Shown here one piece after another: positions 63,486 to 64,000 of a stretch of 64,000 bases of DNA (the stretch's first letter is position 1; every line of letters starts with the position of its first letter). Source of the DNA: a virus. The DNA is taken from the IMG/VR virus record IMGVR_UViG_3300025309_000006, positions 1 through 64,000 of that record; one strand, written 5' to 3'. Under the pieces are notes generated by a model. That model was not told where the DNA came from and made no database searches. It worked only from the letters and a program-made list of their open reading frames with translations. Position numbers and translations under genes: made by a program.

Positions 63486-64000
63486 ATGGATATATCACAA
63501 TATGATCAATATTTTATATATGATGAGCCTGTACAATATATATCTCAAAAATCTTCAAAGCGAAGATTAGAGATTGAAGCAGAAATTAATAATATTGAAT
63601 TAGACGAAATAAGTGATGAAGCAAAGATAAAAATATCTAAACTTAAGGATGAATATGAAAATTTAACATTATTAATATATCCAATTAGAATGTCAAAATA
63701 TCTTAATTTTCATATGTTAGCAAATTGCTTATTAATAGAAAAGAATAAAATACCAGACCCAAAAGTAATTAGTATGAGTTACTTGGATTTTCTGTTTTAT
63801 TTAATTGAAAATGATCAAAATGGTAATATTTATGCTCAGATGCTAACTGGAATTTTTAGTCTATGTTTAGGTATCGAAAGTAATAATATTCGATATATAA
63901 AGGACGAACAAGGAAAAATAAATCTTAATCTAAATATTAAATATATATGTAGAAAAAATGAAGAAGAAGTAACCAGATATAGGGAAGAGATACTTGATAA
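63486..64000 (+). CDS. Hypothetical protein, cut by the window edge
   Basis: At least 171 residues (MDISQYDQYFIYDEPVQYI..) open to the edge. The ATG stands 3 bases after the previous stop. Helical, charged; a coil near residues 25-60. The neighbour order suggests a structural or assembly role. Confidence 0.65.
   Translation, partial: MDISQYDQYFIYDEPVQYISQKSSKRRLEIEAEINNIELDEISDEAKIKISKLKDEYENLTLLIYPIRMSKYLNFHMLANCLLIEKNKIPDPKVISMSYLDFLFYLIENDQNGNIYAQMLTGIFSLCLGIESNNIRYIKDEQGKINLNLNIKYICRKNEEEVTRYREEILD

Overview
The window is part of a large, very AT-rich temperate-type phage or prophage of a low-GC Gram-positive bacterium (Bacillota). Evidence for the host group: strong AAAGGAGG-type ribosome sites, SigA-like promoters (TTGACA, 16-18 bases, TATAAT) and frequent TTG starts. 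Several genes match the late region of Bacillus phage SPbeta: a YonO-type single-chain RNA polymerase, an HU protein (YonN position), a small YonK-like protein, then terminase (YonF position) and portal (YonE position). I infer an SPbeta-related virus. No tRNA or rRNA gene was recognised.

Left arm (1-13.5 kb): about 20 small minus-strand genes, mostly unknown, arranged as separate promoter-gene-terminator cassettes. Recognisable products are an HNH-like protein with HTH repeats, a J-domain protein, a secreted protein and a protein sharing an N-terminal block with Firmicutes plasmid/phage proteins. Several cassettes have long or structured leaders.

Divide (13.5-15.8 kb): a gene-free 2.3 kb region where strand composition inverts (G-rich on the left, C-rich on the right), with palindromes. 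Transcription diverges from it, so it may hold a control region or origin.

Early-like right arm (15.8-29.1 kb): plus-strand genes driven by a family of near-identical promoters. It includes a PAPS-reductase-family PP-loop protein, a P-loop ATPase/helicase, an SF2 helicase, a membrane protein/lipoprotein pair and many small zinc-knuckle proteins.

Transcription and RNA-rich block (29.1-38 kb): the YonO-like RNA polymerase gene, split next to its catalytic loop by a group I intron that encodes a GIY-YIG endonuclease; then PIN-PhoH, HU, YonK-like, and at least three long, highly foldable non-coding intervals that match no feature I could identify.

Morphogenesis (38-64 kb): metallophosphoesterase, ClpP-like protease, small and large terminase, portal, protease-scaffold fusion, decoration protein, major capsid (split by a second, ORF-less group I intron), then connector and fibre-like genes, with the last gene cut by the window edge. 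Homing-type endonucleases (seven in all, four of them GIY-YIG) are scattered among essential genes. One, just after the capsid gene, is broken by an extra copy of a 4-base repeat.

A recurring oddity is that a strong Shine-Dalgarno is followed at ideal spacing by ATT, ATC or ACG rather than ATG, GTG or TTG. At least six genes show this, including the RNA polymerase, small terminase and protease-scaffold genes.
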